Part shown: piece by piece, positions 62,781-64,000 of the stretch
Layout: the number at the start of each line of letters is the position of its first letter
Position numbering within the stretch: the stretch's first letter is position 1
NCBI RefSeq assembly: GCF_017948265.1
Contig: NZ_CP072852.1
Span: forward strand, 2,418,001-2,482,000
Reading direction: 5' to 3'
From: Rhodoferax sp. PAMC 29310
Lineage (GTDB): Bacteria; Pseudomonadota; Gammaproteobacteria; Burkholderiales; Burkholderiaceae_C
DNA length: 64,000 bases
Notes under the pieces: generated by a model
Database searches by the model: none
Told to the model about the DNA's origin: nothing
The model's input: only the letters and a program-made list of their open reading frames with translations
Translations under genes and position numbers: made by a program

Positions 62781-64000
62781 ACGCGGCCTCCATGCATCAT
62801 GGAGCGGCTCTCATAGTCAATGCGCAGCACCACGGCAATCGCAATCAGATTGACCAAAATGGCCGAGCCTCCGTAGCTCATGAGCGGCAAAGTCAGGCCC
62901 TTGGTGGGCAAGGCGCCCAGGTTCACACCCATGTTGATGAAGGCCTGAAAACCCATCCAGATGCCCACGCCCTGAGCAACCAGGCCCGCAAACACGCGGT
63001 CCAGCGCGATGGCTTGGCGACCAATGTGTATCAGGCGGCGGGTCATCCAGAAGAACAGTCCAATCACGCAGACCACCCCCACCAGGCCGAACTCCTCGCC
63101 AATCACGGCCAGCAAAAAGTCGGTATGGGCCTCCGGCAACCAATGCAGCTTTTCAATGCTGCCACCCAGGCCGACGCCAAAAATCTCACCCCGCCCGATG
63201 GCAATCAGGGAGTGGGTGAGCTGATAACCCTTGGCGAGTGCGTTGGCCTCACTCCAGGGGTCCAGATAGGCAAAAATGCGTTCACGCCGCCAATCGCTCA
63301 TGGCAATCATCAAGCCAAAGGCCACCAAAAGGATGGTGGCGATCAGGAAAAACATGCGGGCATTCACGCCGCCGAGAAACAAAATCCCCATGGCGATCAC
63401 GGCAATCACCATAAACGCACCCATATCAGGCTCGGCCAGCAACAACACGCCAACTACCGCCACCGCCGCGCCCATGGGCAACACGGCGCGGAAGAAGCGC
63501 TCCTTCACGTCCATCTTGCGCACCATGTAGTCAGCGGCGTACAGCAGCACCGTGAACTTGGCCAACTCCGAGGGTTGAAAGCTCAACGGCCCCACTGAAA
63601 TCCAGCGACGCGCACCGTAAACCACCTTGCCCACATGCGGCACCAGCACCAGCGCCAGCAACACCAGCGAGAGAATGAACAAACCCCGGGCCGACTTTTC
63701 CCAAGTGGCCACCGGCACCTGAAAGGCCAACAATGCCGCCACAAAGGCAATCACCAGCCAGGCTGCATGGCGAACCAAAAAGTAGGTGTGGGTGTAGCGC
63801 GCAAAACGGGGGTTCTCCGGCATGGCAATTGAGGCCGAATAGACCATCACCAAGCCCCAGGCCAGCAAGGCCACAGTGACCCAGACCAAGGGTTGGTCGA
63901 AGCCGGTGTTGCCCGAGGGCACACTGCCCGTCGAGGCGCGGCGACTCATGCCAAGGCGCACCGGCAAAACGTCGCCGGCAGGCGTCGTCAGACTGGAAAA
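62777..64000 (-). CDS. ftsW: Cell division SEDS protein FtsW (5' end probably outside window)
   Basis: FtsW is the septal lipid II polymerase that works with FtsI. The visible part has about ten helices and the SEDS blocks [57 protein letters not shown] and [13 protein letters not shown]. An ATG at 63949 (MSRRAS) gives 390 aa, but the frame stays open to the window edge and reads LPVRLG just before it, like the N-terminal tail of relatives, so the true start is likely beyond 64000. It overlaps murG by 4 bp. Confidence 0.93.
   Translation of the reverse strand, partial: FSSLTTPAGDVLPVRLGMSRRASTGSVPSGNTGFDQPLVWVTVALLAWGLVMVYSASIAMPENPRFARYTHTYFLVRHAAWLVIAFVAALLAFQVPVATWEKSARGLFILSLVLLALVLVPHVGKVVYGARRWISVGPLSFQPSELAKFTVLLYAADYMVRKMDVKERFFRAVLPMGAAVAVVGVLLLAEPDMGAFMVIAVIAMGILFLGGVNARMFFLIATILLVAFGLMIAMSDWRRERIFAYLDPWSEANALAKGYQLTHSLIAIGRGEIFGVGLGGSIEKLHWLPEAHTDFLLAVIGEEFGLVGVVCVIGLFFWMTRRLIHIGRQAIALDRVFAGLVAQGVGIWMGFQAFINMGVNLGALPTKGLTLPLMSYGGSAILVNLIAIAVVLRIDYESRSMMHGGRV

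Overview
The window is a GC-rich chromosomal segment of a betaproteobacterium, most likely a Comamonadaceae member close to Rhodoferax or Polaromonas. That placement is an inference from protein style and gene order, and from a dispersed intergenic repeat (core AATAGCTNCTTNCGCA) that I associate with that family. Almost everything is core genome. No rRNA, tRNA, CRISPR or prophage was seen. Two complete insertion sequences are present: an IS3-family element (4317-5606, 3-bp target duplication) and an IS481-family element (13905-14975, 6-bp target duplication).

Layout. 1-820: end of an arsenite exporter (ACR3) and arsenate reductase. 882-4161 (minus): SelO, MsrA, a DTW-domain tRNA modification enzyme and a small HNH protein. 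4317-6802: IS3 element, then a tartrate/D-malate dehydrogenase. 6893-11271 (minus): RND efflux adaptor and permease. 11540-14975: DUF2789 protein, a secreted protein, miaB and the IS481 element. 14989-17572 (minus): a CHASE-PAS-GGDEF-EAL protein split by a frameshift. 17634-22157: a phosphate-related cluster of an OlsB-like acyltransferase interrupted at a 14-G tract, an LpxH-like phosphoesterase, ppk1 and sixA, with two 11-bp-periodic Pho-box arrays. 22272-28538: ffh (minus), then ypjD-like gene, PP0621-like gene, pilS, pilR, ampD. 28539-33964: NrdR-controlled nrdAB and a histone H1-like repeat protein. 34058-39130 (minus): DUF3426 protein, prmA, accC, accB, thioredoxin-like protein and an unknown. 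39174-45507: mpl (plus), then aroG, tldD, a dehydrogenase and rodA (minus). 45576-53977 (plus): YqiA-like esterase, RNase II-type enzyme, TonB-like protein, aroE, mtgA, plsC-like, cdsA-like, ruvC and dodA-like genes. 54031-64000 (minus): SRPBCC protein, small membrane protein, then the division and cell-wall cluster ftsW-murG-murC-ddl-ftsQ-ftsA-ftsZ-lpxC.

The most interesting signals are regulatory. (1) Between tldD and the DAHP synthase gene lies an unannotated 22-codon leader peptide with the core RFFFSYFWF. It is followed by mutually exclusive hairpins and an intrinsic terminator, which is a complete transcription attenuator sensing Phe/Tyr/Trp. The likely extended -10 places transcription start at or next to the leader ATG, so the leader may be leaderless. 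(2) The olsB-like and ppk1 genes each have Pho-box arrays, and the olsB-like gene carries a 14-G tract at the exact point where its reading frame breaks. This suggests either phase-variable, phosphate-responsive lipid acylation or a homopolymer error. (3) Two NrdR boxes bracket a good sigma-70 promoter before nrdA. (4) The family-specific dispersed repeat also occurs inside coding sequences; an exact 18-mer is shared by aroE and murG.
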